NCBI GenBank assembly: GCA_030544215.1
Contig: JARZZO010000013.1
Coordinates: 25,775,229-25,839,228, forward strand
Length of the DNA stretch: 64,000 bases
Direction: 5' to 3'
Source: Zantedeschia hybrid cultivar
Lineage: Eukaryota; Streptophyta; Magnoliopsida; Alismatales; Araceae
Under the pieces are notes generated by a model. It was given only the letters and a program-made list of their open reading frames with translations. It had not been told where the DNA came from and made no database searches. This document shows, piece by piece, positions 1 to 11,504 of this stretch; positions within the stretch are counted from its first letter, which is position 1; every line of letters begins with the position of its first letter. Both the position numbers and the translations under genes were made by a program.

Positions 1-1790
1 CTACGCGGTTGCGCCGGACCGGGAGACCACCATCAGCGGCTTCGCGCCATTCCTCTAGGTATTTAATTTGTTTTTAAGTTCATTTCATTATTATTATTAT
101 TCAATGCAATGCATATGATGATTCTAACCTGTATGTGCATGTGTGCAGATCTGGACATATTATTATTTTCCTCTGGGCCGGGCGAGGCCTTCTCTCCTGC
201 CAGCGGTGGTCCCTTTGGCTAGACGGTGGCGTCCGATAGTAGACACGGCGCTATAGCATCACCAGTTGACGGCCCTCCGCCGTCAATTCTTAGACTACCC
301 AGAGTTGCTGGTAAGTTTTAAAATTCTTTTTTTGTCATTATTTAAATGTTAGATTGATTAATTGTTTTGTTAGAATGTTTACAAATTTGTTAAATTAACA
401 TTTATTTGTTAAACATTTGATTAAATATTTGATTGATGATTTATAAGTTTATCATGACTTGTTGATTTTTATTATTAAATGCAATGTGACTAACCTATAT
501 GAATGCAGGTTATCTGGCGTCCATACCTTGGTATGGACGATGCAGGACAGCCCTAGGTAGAGCAGGGGCGGGGCCGATTCGGGCGCCAGGTATGGCTACG
601 CTATATGAATGAGATAGCCCTCCTGCGCTTGAAGCTGGTGATGCCGACACTGGAGTTACATCAGGAGTGGGTGGAGGAGGAGATCTCGGAGGGGATCGAG
701 AGGACCATGCGGGGCAAGAAAGCCCGCACCGACTGGAGTGCCAAATTCTCGGATTAGCGGGATGACTGGCATCGGTATGGGATACCAATGGAATCACAGG
801 CGGTGAGCAGTGACGCTTACCTCCAACGCTACCGGACTCACTACACGGCCCACCTCCAGCTACTCCATCCTCTCGATGTAAGTATGATGTATATTCATGA
901 CATGAATGCTTCTTTTATTTTATTAATTATCTTGTTTATATTTGTGAATGTATGACATGATATGGTATGAATATGCAGGATGTGCGGGATGCCACCATCA
1001 TCACCCTCCGAGGCCACCTCCAGGATGTAGAGGCCTAGTTAGAGCAAGTACAGAAGGAGTTGAATGAGCTGGTAAGTGCAACATGCAAGAATGTTATGGA
1101 TAAACAATGAATGTTTTTAATATTATTAAATTGTTTTGACACTAACACACTGATGGTGATCTCCCTCATGTTACAGTGCGCCGCTTACACTCATGCTGCT
1201 CCTCCTTCATCCTCTGTTGCCGTTGGCTCGTCTTCCAGTGCCGCACATGAGGCCACCATCACTGACTTGCAGAGTCAGTTGGCTCTAGCCTTCCGTCGTG
1301 CCACCCAGGCTGAGGACGATGCTGCTGCCCGAGTAAGACTTCAACTTGCTTTTTTCATGGTATCCTTTTTTTGCTTGATTAGTTGGCTGACGGTGTCTTC
1401 TGTTCCAGGTCCAAGAGCTCTGTCGGGCTCTTGGAGAGAGATGTTGAGCTGGCACAGACTCGTGGTTCAGCAGCCCGTGTTGCTGACCTGGAAGAGCAAT
1501 TGGCTAGGCTTTCCGCCGGTGATCTTCCTAGCGAGTCCGATTGGAGAGTCTTCAAGGCCAGCTATCGGTTGCGGAGCACGAGCGCCAGAGCATAGAAGCT
1601 CGATACCAACGTGTGCGGCAGTGGGCGCTGGATCGAGGATAGGCCAATGCCTTCACTACCAGCATAGCAGTATCTTCCGGCCAGGCTGGGCCGAGTGCCA
1701 TGGGACCGTTGCCGCCACCGACTCGTAGGCCAGACGGGCCAGATGAGGCCCAGAGTCAGTTTGATGAGGGTGCGGGGGAGAGTCAGCCGT
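1..1790 (+). pseudogene. Plant-mobile-domain-like gene fragment, antisense to Tat I (C-terminal exons)
   Basis: Six exon-like blocks (about 1-58, 149-310, 509-877, 979-1071, 1177-1332 and 1409-1790) are separated by AT-rich gaps that start GT and end AG, with good GTAAGT or GTAT donors. The third block reads VIWRPYLGMDD and then a basic, Trp-rich stretch. This resembles the C-terminal part of plant mobile domain or DUF7745-type proteins carried antisense by Tat elements. The last blocks read as a Ser-rich linker and a coiled coil (for example ADLEEQLARL). Stops interrupt several exons, for example near 553 and 1037, so this is a pseudogene. It starts before the window. Function of the family is uncertain: a role in silencing or element biology has been proposed for host homologues, and nothing here shows it. 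Confidence 0.6.
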
Positions 1791-1879
1791 GAAGGCTGCC
1801 ATCATGATGTATCTTCCTTTTGTTTTGAAAGTCCTGTGGATGGGCTTATACACTTGTACATGAACATTTTTAATACGTG

Positions 1880-3190
1880 AAGGGAGTTTCTTCATACTTG
1901 AATTGTCTTCATACTTTTCTCCGTTGACCTTCCTTTCATACCTGCGCATGGCTTGAACAAACAACGTAAATATCTATTGGAGCTTAGCCCCTTACCCAGT
2001 TAAGTAACTGGCTACTTGATCTTATCCTCGATAGAAGGTTCAAGGGGCAAAGTCTTTATTTAATGAAGGCAAATAATAATTGAAAAAGAAAATGAAATTG
2101 TAAAATGCAACATACAAGCATACAAATGCTCACTGAAAATAAAAAGAATGCAACACACAAGATGTGACAGGAAGATGCTAATTGAAGTATTTTTTGTTAG
2201 CAATTACAATTTTCAAAATATCCAATTTTTTTGTGGTTTTGTCATATTCGATTTTTTTTGTGGTTTTGCCATATTCAATTTTTTTCGTTTTGAAATATTC
2301 AATTTTTTTGTGGTTTTGAATATTCAATTTTTTTTGTGGTTTTGAAATATTCAATTTTTTTGTGGTTTTAAACTATTCAATAATTTTTCTTTTGTTTGAA
2401 ATGAAATAAGATATCAACTAAATAAATTAAAGACCAACATGGTACTTGGATCAAAAGAGTATATTTATTCATTAACTTAATTCTTAAATCATTCTTCAAC
2501 GGCCTAATCCAAACTCATCGTGCTTAAGTTATGTTCATGATCGTGATCCCATTCGATGGTCCGATCCTTAGTCAACCTAGGCCATCCCTCAAGTTTGGAG
2601 TATGCCTCTTTAGAAAGAAAGGAAGAAATGGTTCAGAAGGCCTACGAGAGGGTTCTGGAGACCCAAAAAGATGTCCCTCCTTTATCCTATTATCTGTTGG
2701 GGTTCGGTCATTTTTACTTTTTGCGGAGTTTTTATTCACCTTGCGCTCCCTTTTCATTTGATTTTGTGGCCTTTCGATGTAACGTTTGTCATATTGAATG
2801 GCCTTTTGATTTTGTTGGCTTTTTGCCGTCGTGCTTTTTCTTTTGCTTTTTTGTGGGGCAGATCTCCCCCTTTCTTTTTTTATGATGGCCTCTTACTAAG
2901 ATAGCGGGTATTTTCGGTAGTCTATTCTAAGCCTCGTTCCGACATTGTGAGCGGAAAGTAAAACAGAAGCTTTCTTTTAAAAAGAATAAGTCGTACTTTT
3001 ACACCCTTAGTCAAGGTTTTCAGCGTTCTTAGGATTTCACATCTCTTGTTACTCACGAACCAAACGTGTTTGTGTATGCAATAATGTGTTTGAATTAGAT
3101 TATCAAAGACTAACGAGGGAATTTGAGTTTCCAAATTTTCAGACTCCACTGGTCCTTACACCATGCTGATCGACTCATTAACCTAAGAGT
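1880..3190 (-). other. Tat I 3' noncoding region between integrase and antisense gene
   Basis: No convincing coding content. Parts align by eye with the corresponding 3' region of Tat II. Examples are the TTGAACAAAC and TTAGCCCCTT blocks near 1953 and 1984, which recur near 50740 and 50770, and the block near 2560-2700, which recurs near 51330-51470. It contains an AT-rich tandem repeat at 2190-2390. Short reading frames here are not conserved with Tat II and were ignored. Confidence 0.6.
2190..2390 (-). repeat. AT-rich tandem repeat, about 28-bp unit, in Tat I 3' region
   Basis: Roughly six imperfect copies of a unit containing ATATTCAATTTTTTTTG followed by TGGTTTTGAA on the plus strand. 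Tat II has a different AT-rich tandem repeat in the same relative place (50963-51190). Variable tandem repeats in this part of Tat elements are known from other plants. Confidence 0.75.
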
Positions 3191-3194
3191 AATA

Positions 3195-4345
3195 TTTCTT
3201 GAGATATAAACCATTCTAGGGATGAGATAACTCTTGCCCTTCTACATTAACTAAGCGATAGGCGTTACCAGGAAAAGCATGTGAGATAACATAAGGTCCC
3301 CCCCAATTAGGTTAGAGCTTAGAACGCGGACCACCAGGTTTTACAAAGATTCTTTTAACAACCATTTCACCAACTTTGAATTTTCGCTCAATGACTTTCT
3401 TTTGATAAAAGCGTGCTAATCTGTTCGGATATACTCGTGTATGATTAGCGGCTGGCCATCTTTTCTCGTCTAAAAGTTCCAATTGAGCTAGGAGTGCTGA
3501 ACTATGCTCATCAATGGAAAACTCCTTGTTCAACTGTACTCTTAATGATGGGATGGGGACTTCATACGGAACTACCGCCTCCATTCCGAATATTAAGGAA
3601 TATGGGGTTTGCCTAGTGGACGTGAGGATTGAAGTTTGATATGCCCATAAAGCCTCCATTAATTTCTCTGGCCAGTCTGTGTATCGGTTAGATTTACACG
3701 TCTTCTTGATGATTTTTATCAAAGTCTTATTAGTTGCCTATGCTTAGCCATTGCCTTGCGGATAATATAGAGACGAGTGATGCAATGCAATTTTATACAT
3801 GTTGCAGAGGTCCTTCAGCTCTTGTGAGATGAACTATGGTCCATTGTCGGTGACAATGGTGCTTGGAATTCCGAATCTTGTAATGATGTTCTTTATGATA
3901 AACTTGCAAACAGTAGATGCTTTGACTTCCATGTAAGCTTCATCTTCTGCCCATTTGGTAAAGTACTCCATTGCCGTGAGAATAAAGGAGTTCTATTTAA
4001 TGCCGGAATTAGGATCACCGAGAGGTCCAATAATGTCGAAAGCCCACATGGAGAAAGGCCTTGGGGAGGAAACAAGATGGAGTGAAGATGCGGGGGAATG
4101 AATCTTGTCGGCATGAAGTTGACACTTAACACACCTACAAACGTACCCTACACAGTCCTCTTCCATGGTTGGCCAGTAGAATCCTTGTCTAAGGATCTTC
4201 TTTGATAACATCTGTCCATTAACATGGCCACCATAAATTCCAACATGAGCTCCTTCCATAACCTTCCAAAGCTCATCTTCGTCCAAGCATCTCAGAGCAA
4301 CACCGTCAAAACCTCGTTTATAAAGTGCTCCTCCAACTAGGGTGT
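3195..4345 (-). pseudogene. Tat I integrase (decayed)
   Basis: Minus-strand integrase with recognisable parts in order. The N-terminal HHCC zinc finger has EGAHVG, GGHVNG and CVKCQLH (about 4290-4130). The start of the catalytic core reads AFDIIGPLG (near 4030). The region around the second Asp and the Glu (about 3870-3720) is broken by stops. After it come the conserved PYSLIFGMEAVVPYE block (about 3610-3540) and the C-terminal RFYQKKVIERKF and KPGGPRS segments. Integrase inserts element cDNA into the genome. In-frame stops, for example just downstream of KPGGPRSKL, and a broken core make it nonfunctional. The better-preserved counterpart lies at 60116-60982 plus 51929-52209. Confidence 0.85.
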
Positions 4346-4349
4346 ATCT

Positions 4350-5035
4350 CTAAGCAATTCTCCTGATAGCCCTTTTTTTCTTAGTTGTGGTTTCTTCACG
4401 GTACGACCGACCTTTACAGTATTTGGCAATATTAAAATACCATAGTTTCTCTTCATCTTCCATCTCTTCTTGCAATTTTAATAGCATGATATCTCGCTTC
4501 TCCACAAGATCTCCATCTCTAACCTTCTTCAGTAACTTCTCTTTAGTCCTAAAAAATGAAGGGTCTTTCACAGCAGGTGAAAGACGCCTATGGACAATGA
4601 TAGATTTAGATTGTTTGCTGATTGGAAAATTTAGAGATGACGCGAGAGAAGGTAGAGCGTCGGCTAGAATGTTCTGGTTTCGAGGAACATGGACAAAGAT
4701 CAATCTAGTGAAAAGCTTAGCATAGGCAGAGGTGAGTTCTTGATATGGCTTGAGTTTAGGATCAAGAGTTCGGTACTTGGTAAGCGCATGGCGAAGGATT
4801 AGCTGATTATCACCTAAAATCATGAGCTTAGTGGCACCATGGAGATGAGCAGCCTTAAGACTGGCAAGAAGACCCTCATATTCAACGATATAGTTGGTGA
4901 CAGGGAAGTCAAGCTGAAAGGCTTGTGGAATGCTGACACTTTCAGGTGATAGTAAAACAATGTTGATACCCTTACCATGAGAGTTTAGAGCTCCGTCAAA
5001 ATGCAGAGTCCATATATCGTCTTTATTTTGTCTAT
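4350..5035 (-). pseudogene. Tat I second (archaeal-type) RNase H
   Basis: The minus-strand reading frame at 4350-4823 carries LGDNQLILRHALTKYRT, KPYQELTSAYAKLF and NILADALPSLAS. These are the third and fourth motif regions of the extra RNase H that Tat elements carry after RT. The N-terminal half (about 4824-5035) is in the same region but broken by stops. The domain is thought to supply RNA-strand removal during reverse transcription. The frame differs from the upstream RT/RNase H frame, showing a frameshift between about 5035 and 5160. Tat II has the complete domain at about 61280-61680. Confidence 0.8.
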
Positions 5036-5039
5036 GGAC

Positions 5040-5555
5040 ATCAGTTCCTCATCCAGAAACTCCGATCGGACTGGATCAAAATGAGAAAGTGGATGATGAG
5101 CAAGATGTTCTGCGATGGCATAGCCTTTAATTGCTTTCTGTTGAATATCGATGATATCGAATTAAGAGAGAAAGCTTTGCCATCGTGCTAATCGATCGGT
5201 GAGAACAGATTTCTCAAGAAGAAATTTGATAGGATTCATCCTAGCGATGAGATGGACTTCATGAGCCAGAAAATAATGCTTCAGCTTCTTAACCACCCAT
5301 ACTAATGCAGCACATGCTTTCTCCATCTCAGTGTATCTCTGTTTTGCGGGGTTGAGGAGTTTAGAGAGATAATAGGCTACCCTCTCTTTCCCTTCTTCAT
5401 CTTCTTGTGCTAAGATAGCCCCTACCGCGTCATCCAGGACAGAGGTGTATAAAATCAAAGGTTTGTCCGGAGATGGTGGTCTCAAAATAGGAGGACTTAC
5501 TAGATATGTCTTCAATCTATCGAATGTCTCCTGGCACTTATGGTCCCAATTAAAT
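5040..5555 (-). pseudogene. Tat I RT connection and first RNase H domain
   Basis: The open stretch 5162-5515 encodes PPSPDKPLILYTSVLDDAV, then AYYLSKLLNPAKQRYTEMEK and LARWQSFLS. This is the classical Ty3/gypsy RNase H that follows the polymerase. As in other Tat elements the first catalytic Asp position reads as a hydrophobic or Ser-rich segment (LYTSV), consistent with a degenerate first RNase H whose job is taken over by the second. Stops near 5160 and 5560 bound the open part. Confidence 0.75.
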
Positions 5556-5560
5556 TTGAC

Positions 5561-6398
5561 TCATGGCTTAGTAAGCTCGTAAAACAGCTTATATCTTTGT
5601 AAGTGCTGGGAAACAAAGCGGCGAATAAATTGCAACATCCTGATCAATCCTTTTAATTCTTTCAAGTTTTGAGGATGTGACATTTCTCTAATAGTTTTAG
5701 CCTTGTTGGGATCGATCTCAATGCCCCGTTTGCTCACGATGAATCCTAATAACTTCCCTAATGATATACAGAATACACACTTTTTGGGATTCATCTTCAA
5801 TTGATATTCTCTTGACCTTTTCAAAACTCTCACCAATATCTTGGCATGCTCAACCTTAGTCTTGGATTTCACTAACAGATCATCCACATACACTTCTAAA
5901 TCAATGTGCATCATGTCATGGAATATAGCTATCATAAATGGCTCCAGCATTCTTCAGTCCAAATTGCATAACGACATAACAATAAGTGCCCCAAGGTGTA
6001 GTGAACGACGTCTTCTCTTGGTCCTCTTCAGCCAAGTGAATCTGATTATACTCTGAGAATCCATCCATGAATGACAGTGTTTCATAACCAGTTGTGTTGT
6101 CGATGAGTACATCTATGTGAGACAGTGGAAAGTCGTCTTTAGGACATGCCTGGTTCAAATCTCGGAAGTCAATGCATGTCCTGACCTTCCCATCCTTTTT
6201 CATGACTGGGACTATATTAGCCACCCATTGTGGATAAAGGACAATTCTAATAAATTTGGCTTTATGCAATTTATCGACCTCTTCTTTCATTTCCAAAGCC
6301 ATTTGAGGGTGGAATCGCCTTAATTTTTGTTTAACCGGGCTAGCTTCATCTTTCAATGTTAATCGGTACTCCACTAAGGAAGAATCTAACCCCGGCAT
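5561..6398 (-). pseudogene. Tat I reverse transcriptase, frameshifted by a deletion
   Basis: Minus-strand RT in two frames. The first part (6398 to about 5940) has VKQKLRRFHPQMA, VMKKDGKVRTCIDFRDLN, FMDGFSEYNQI, TSFTTPWGTYCYVV and QFGLKNAG. The second part (from about 5950) has the catalytic YVDDLLVKSKT. It copies element RNA into cDNA. Compared with Tat II near 62590, about 11 bases are missing at about 5936, just after the FGLKNA motif, and this accounts for the change of frame. The gypsy-typical FMDGFSGYNQI motif has Gly replaced by Glu (FSEYNQ). Confidence 0.88.
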
Positions 6399-6410
6399 AT
6401 CTTCATAACT

Positions 6411-7520
6411 CTAAGCAAGAGTGTCATTATAGTCTCTAAGAACTTGAACCACTGTCTCCTCATCTGTTTCAGAAAGATTTTTTCTAACGAGGACAACCTT
6501 AGATTCGTCTTCAGTTCTTAGATTAATCTCTTTGGTAGGTTCTTCTACAGCAACTGAGGGTTCATCAAATCTCTTCACTCCACTAGCATACGCCTCAACC
6601 GCATCCTCGTCAACTTCCTCATCTTTAGTAATGGGGTCTTTCTCATGTAACAATTCATATACCCCATACCCGTCATCGACTAACTCATCAACTTCACATT
6701 CTTCTGGCATCTGAATGAGATTCTCTAATAGTTGGAGAATCTGAGAGCAAGAAAGACATCTTAAAGCTAGATCCTGGAGGTATCTATCTAGAACTTGTCT
6801 ACCCTTAGACTTCCTAGACTCCCTAACCTGACTAACTTCACTAGACTCCCTAACTTCATTAAATTGCCTACCGCTCGACTGACTATCCTGACCTAGTGAG
6901 GACGAAGAAGGATAAAAATCAAGGGATACAGGAAGTGACACAGGTGAATCCTCCATAGAGGAGGGGCAAAGCAGATCTAGAAGAGAATATTTCCCGAGTA
7001 ACCCGCGCGATGGGATATATTCGGACAAGTAATATGATGTTTCATCGACGAGGATACAAGAAGTGGGAGTTGCCAAATTGGCGTTTTCTTTTTTTTGGAG
7101 ATTATTGGAGTTGATCATAAAACAAGAATGAATCTGGAAAGGGGGAGAGTGAGAAGGTAACGACACCAAGGCCAAAAGATTGGAGGGATCATACAATAGT
7201 ATGTCCCAAATCAGATCATGGATCTTCTCAAGATCGAGAGGAATCCGAGGAATTAGGTCCTGAGCGGACAAAGTAACCATGATGGGCGGAGCCCGAGGAA
7301 TATCTTCAGTAATGACCCTCGACCAGGTCGGGGTCAGAAGCAGAGTGCGGAATAGGATATGGAGGGTGAAAATATGATGGGGATATGTTCTCCTCCAGAG
7401 AAGATCAGTGGTGAATCCAGGCTGATAAGGGTCATCAGGATCCCCTTCGTCTGTCTCTTCACTTAGCAAAATTCTTTTATCAAAGATGGCCCCAGGCCCT
7501 TCAAACAACTCATCAATCAA
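6411..7520 (-). pseudogene. Tat I protease-RT linker, acidic low-complexity segment
   Basis: A 369-codon open minus-strand stretch between protease and RT. It holds LIWDILLYDPSN (a segment also present in Tat II near 63850), a Ser- and Gln-rich region, a basic KSKGRQVLDRYLQDLAL segment and an acidic stretch (KDEEVDEDAVEAYASGVKRF). It ends in LVRKNLSETDEE, which leads into RT. A stop just downstream separates it from RT. I know no enzymatic domain for it. The conservation with Tat II suggests a real polyprotein region. Confidence 0.7.
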
Positions 7521-7545
7521 CAGAGGCCACTTCGGTTCTGAGGGA

Positions 7546-8563
7546 TCAAGAAACAGCCTGTTCAGTGCAATGTACAGTTCCCATGTGTCGAACCAGCGGT
7601 ACCACTCGCACTCCGGATCTTGAGTCTTCCAAGGATTGGTATGTCAGCAGTTCAGAATAGTGCCTAGCTAAGTCTCTCCCGTATATGTCATGTAGGTCGA
7701 AGTGGGAAGTGATTACCACTGTGTTATCATTGTTATGATTAATCACAGATCCTTTAATGAAATGTGTATATAAGGTCCAAGTTAGGGGATCCCGATTTTC
7801 TTTGGATGGGGTGGTCATTGTCTTCCAGATTTTTTTGACTATCTTTACCTTCCTGCTGCTGAACAATGTGTCGTTTCATCCTCATTGGCCCATTACTAGG
7901 TATCCTTCTGTTGTCTCTGATAGGCTTGGTTCTGCCCTGAAGTTGTGTGCCCAAGCCTTTTCCAGGTTGATAACCACCTTTTATCATGATGTCCCAGTCA
8001 GGGGTACTCATGCACTTCCCCCTTTTAACATCATCAACTGGACAAGGAACATGTATAGTGGCTTTCAAAGGATCAGCTGAGGGAGAACAAACCTGTAATA
8101 CTAACATAGTGGGTTGTCGGTTAGGTAAAGGAGTCGGCTTGATGTTCAAAGAATAAGTAGCAACAAGGATCGGCATGCTCGTTACTTTAATAATCCGTCC
8201 CTTATAAGGAAACTTGTGGCATTGATGGTTTGTAGAGGGTATGGCCTCAAGGGATTTGATGTAGGGATGATCAAGGATGCCTTTTAAAGAGGGGTCGATC
8301 TCCAAGATGTGGAACTTGACCTCGGTATGACAAACGGGACCTAACTCGACCTTCAAGTAAACCATTCCCAGAGGGAAACGGATAGAGTTGTCGTAGGCGG
8401 TAACAAAGATGGATGAAGGCAACCACTTCTCCTTAGGTACACCACATAATTCCAGGGTCTTTGGTGATAGTTCATTAATAGAAGTCCCTTTGTCAATTAG
8501 GCATGCATCCACAACCTTCTTGCATATGTTAACTGTAATGCTGACTGCCATGCTCCTGGTCAC
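7546..8563 (-). pseudogene. Tat I retropepsin-like protease with G-patch
   Basis: The minus-strand stretch 7754-8563 starts with an aspartic-protease fold. ACLIDKGTSINELSPKTLEL contains the D-x-G-(S/T) catalytic motif, followed by the VKFHILEIDPSLKGILDHPYI region typical of plant gypsy retropepsins. Further along, GYQPGKGLGTQLQGRTKPI is a G-patch, a glycine-rich RNA-binding motif seen after protease in several plant gypsy groups. The protease would cut the Gag-Pol precursor. The frame shifts at about 7760-7866, and an open piece continues at 7546-7866. Confidence 0.78.
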
Positions 8564-8758
8564 TGGTGGTGTTAATTCAGTTGTGTGAAATGTTATAGAG
8601 GGCTGATCCCCCTATGGAACTAGCAGTGCAATTATCTTTTCTACTGGCACATCTTCACTGACCATCACTCTCTACAGATACTCCATCAGAGCATCTTGAT
8701 GGATCTTGTATCTTTTGATCAGTTCTAGTATGGAAATGCATGCCGGCGTTCTGTCTAG

Positions 8759-10165
8759 CTACTTCAGTAGGTCATACTGAGTGCCAAGTACACTCTCTTC
8801 ATTCTGAATTTCTTCTGACGGCTGTGATGGGCCGTCTCTTACGGTGGACTGGAGGAAGACCTTATTAAAGATTCTCCCGCTCCGGAGCGTATGCTGTTCA
8901 ATATTGGAAGGTCCAGGTGATATCTTAAGTATCGTCATATTGATGAGGGGTTTAGAGGGGGTAATGGGTTCGTAAACGAGTGATGGTGGGGGATTGTTTG
9001 GTGGAGGCGTTGGAACGCGGATGAGTGGTTTAGAAGGTTGTATGGTATTGGTGTGAATGGTTGGTGCAGATGATGTGGGAAATGGTATGCGTAGCAATGG
9101 TTTAGAAGGCATGAGGGGTTCGTGGTTGGGTTGCAGAGGGTTATTTGGTGGAGGCATGGTGGCAGAGGGGGTAATGGGTTTAAGGAAGGTAGGTGGTGGA
9201 GTGGGTCTATGGTAGGCGGGTGTTGGTATGGGAGTAACGGTTTTTGTTTCTGGTTTGGGTATGCGGAGAATGCGGCGAGACGGTTGCTCGGCGGTACTCG
9301 GGGTGTTTACTATTGAGTAGACAGAGGAAGATTCCTCTTCCTTTCATTGTTGTCCCCTATTAGCCTCAGACTGGCTATTACTAAGAATTGGGGCGACCTG
9401 GTTTTGATGCTCCGGCAGCGGGTTCTGCACTATGCCCATGTTTGGTGGTGCTGTTGCATGTGTTGGTGCTCTTTGCATTTGTTGTTGCTGTTGCGGCTGT
9501 TGTTGCTGCTATAACTGTGATCTTCTTATTTTCAGGGCGGCTATGTATTTTCTCATCTCCTCCCAGTTAATACCTCCCTGGTCATTGAGATCATGGATGT
9601 AGTCCCTGAATTGGAAACACGCATCCACTGTATGCCCAGGTTGTCTATAGAAGACACAGTATCTAGAGGCATCAGCATTTTAAGGCCAAACAGTTTTCTC
9701 CTTAGGCAATACTAGAGCATTAGCTGCCATAAGGGCGTTGAATATGTCCGCTAGAGATTCTGGGAGTGGAGGATAAGATGCTCTCTTTGGGCCTAGAGGT
9801 TTTCTCTACTGATTGTAATCGCCTGGGGGGGGGTATATTGTGGTAGGCTGGCTGCTGACGTGGCTGGTTGAACGTTTGTTGATACTGCTGCTAAGGCTGA
9901 TTGTAGGCTGGCTAGTATGGTTGCTGTGGCGTCTTAAAGCCCTGCTGATTCGGCGGTCTCTGCCCTGTATACTGCGGCTGTTGCTGTTGGTTTCTCATGA
10001 ACTGTGGTTGGTTATTGTTCATACTGCTGATCTGTTCATGGGAGAGTGTGCCCTTAGAAGTGGGACCCATGCTAGGAGAATTTGGCATGGCAAGCTTCCG
10101 AGGTGGAAGTCTACTGGGTCTATGGGGTCAAAGATGTTGGAGAAGGTTGAATCTTTGAAAGCATT
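8759..10165 (-). pseudogene. Tat I gag C-terminal region: zinc knuckle and proline-rich segment
   Basis: Reading right to left, a Gln/Asn-rich stretch encoded about 9780-10070 leads to a zinc-knuckle-like motif (about 9590-9670) reading YCVFYRQPGHTVDACFQFRD. This fits the Tat pattern C-x2-H-x4-GH-x4-C with the usual His replaced by Tyr. After it lies a polyglutamine tract (about 9480-9520) and then an open 132-codon stretch (8759-9157) with repeated PSKPLI(R/N) units. The plus-strand reading frames here are shadows. The segment would bind and package RNA in an intact element. Confidence 0.6.
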
Positions 10166-11504
10166 CTAGCCATAGCGTGCCCTTTCATATAATTCCGCCA
10201 TGCTAGTTAAATTATTCAATGTGAAGACTAGCTTATACTGGGGCGTGGCGTTGGCAATCATCATTTTCACTTGTTCTGACTCAGACATGTGATCTTTTAT
10301 CTTCTCTGCCATACCCCTCCATCTATCAGCAAAGGTGATGAAGTCCTCGTCAAGCTTCATCTTTTCAGCCCCTAAATCAATTATTGAAAAGGATGGTGCA
10401 ATCCTATCCTGGTATCGCTGGATAAACTTTCTTGACACAATTTCATAGTCCTCCACATCAGACGAATCCAACGAGAAGAATCACTCAAGGGCCGGTCCCT
10501 CTAATGATTTCCTGAATAAGAATGCCAACGACCTTTTGTCGTTCTGTTAGAAGGAGGATTCATACATAAACTCATTTTGGTGGGTGAAGGGGTTACCGGA
10601 ACCATTGTACTTTCCATATACTGGCATTTCGTAAGGCGGCAGATGAAATACTGACAAACTGGGGAGGGTGATCTCAAGTACAGCCTTGACTCCTATCATT
10701 TTCTTAAAACTGTTGAATTGCTCATCCATCTAGTCCATCTTTGTGAGTAGGGCCTGAATCACTAGATCAACCTGGGGAGGAGGAGGTGATGGAGCATGAT
10801 AGGCTTGCCTCTTGGAGTAACTGGGGCAAAGGGGGTAGTATAGTTGGGGTTCAGCAGTGCTTCCGCCATATCCGAAGGCATTTTGGTGAGTTGGCGTATG
10901 CGGTCTAGCTGGGTACCTCGAGGAAGATTGTTGTGGCCCAGATGGCTGGGGAGTAGAAATATGAAGACCCTCCATGGCTTGATGAACAGAGGGAATATGG
11001 TGAGGGGGAGGAACTTGACGAACAACAGGGGGAACCGCGGGATTCGGTTCGTTAGAATGTAAAGGGCGTCTTCCCCTTAAGAATGGACTGAATCGCCTCA
11101 AGTTGTTGAGAGTTCACGTGGGTAGCCAGAGCTCCCAAGACGGTGACCAGATCAGGAGGGTTGGTAGACGAAGGTTCAACTTGATCTTGAGCCTCCTCAT
11201 AAGTGGGATTGGAGATTATGTGCACATGAGGATGATTGGTACCAGGATCATATTGGTCATGAGTAAACTGAGCTTGATGAAGGACATAAGTGTCTCCCTC
11301 GTATACAACGCAAAAGAAGTTGGAGTTATGGGGGGCATTAGCATCTCCCCCATTCTCAGAATGGTAATCATAATTGCGAGGGGCATTAGCATCTCCCTCA
11401 TATTCAAACACATCTTCCTGTTCAATGGCAACCATACCGAGCATTCTACCTGATCGGAGTATCATGATGTTAAGTTTTGGCAAAGATTCAAACAAGTTGT
11501 GCAA
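10166..11504 (-). pseudogene. Tat I gag (retrotransposon gag domain), broken
   Basis: Minus-strand gag in at least two frames. The N-terminal piece (11052-11504) contains an acidic duplication (YEGDANAPRNYDYH, then GGDANAPHNSNF) and HVNSQQLEAIQSIL. The middle is Pro-rich (10730-11101). The capsid-like part (10166-10729) has LPPYEMPVYGKYNGSGNPF and KFIQRYQDRIAPSFSI, then EDFITFADRWRGMAEKI, which matches the retrotransposon gag signature. A stop replaces the Trp normally found in the GPAL-x-WF motif at about 10485. Gag forms the particle shell. Confidence 0.8.

Noticed and set aside
2531..2904. Several overlapping plus-strand frames rich in Phe and Leu
   Set aside because: T-rich noncoding 3' region of Tat I; peptides reflect base composition and are not conserved with 51300-51620.
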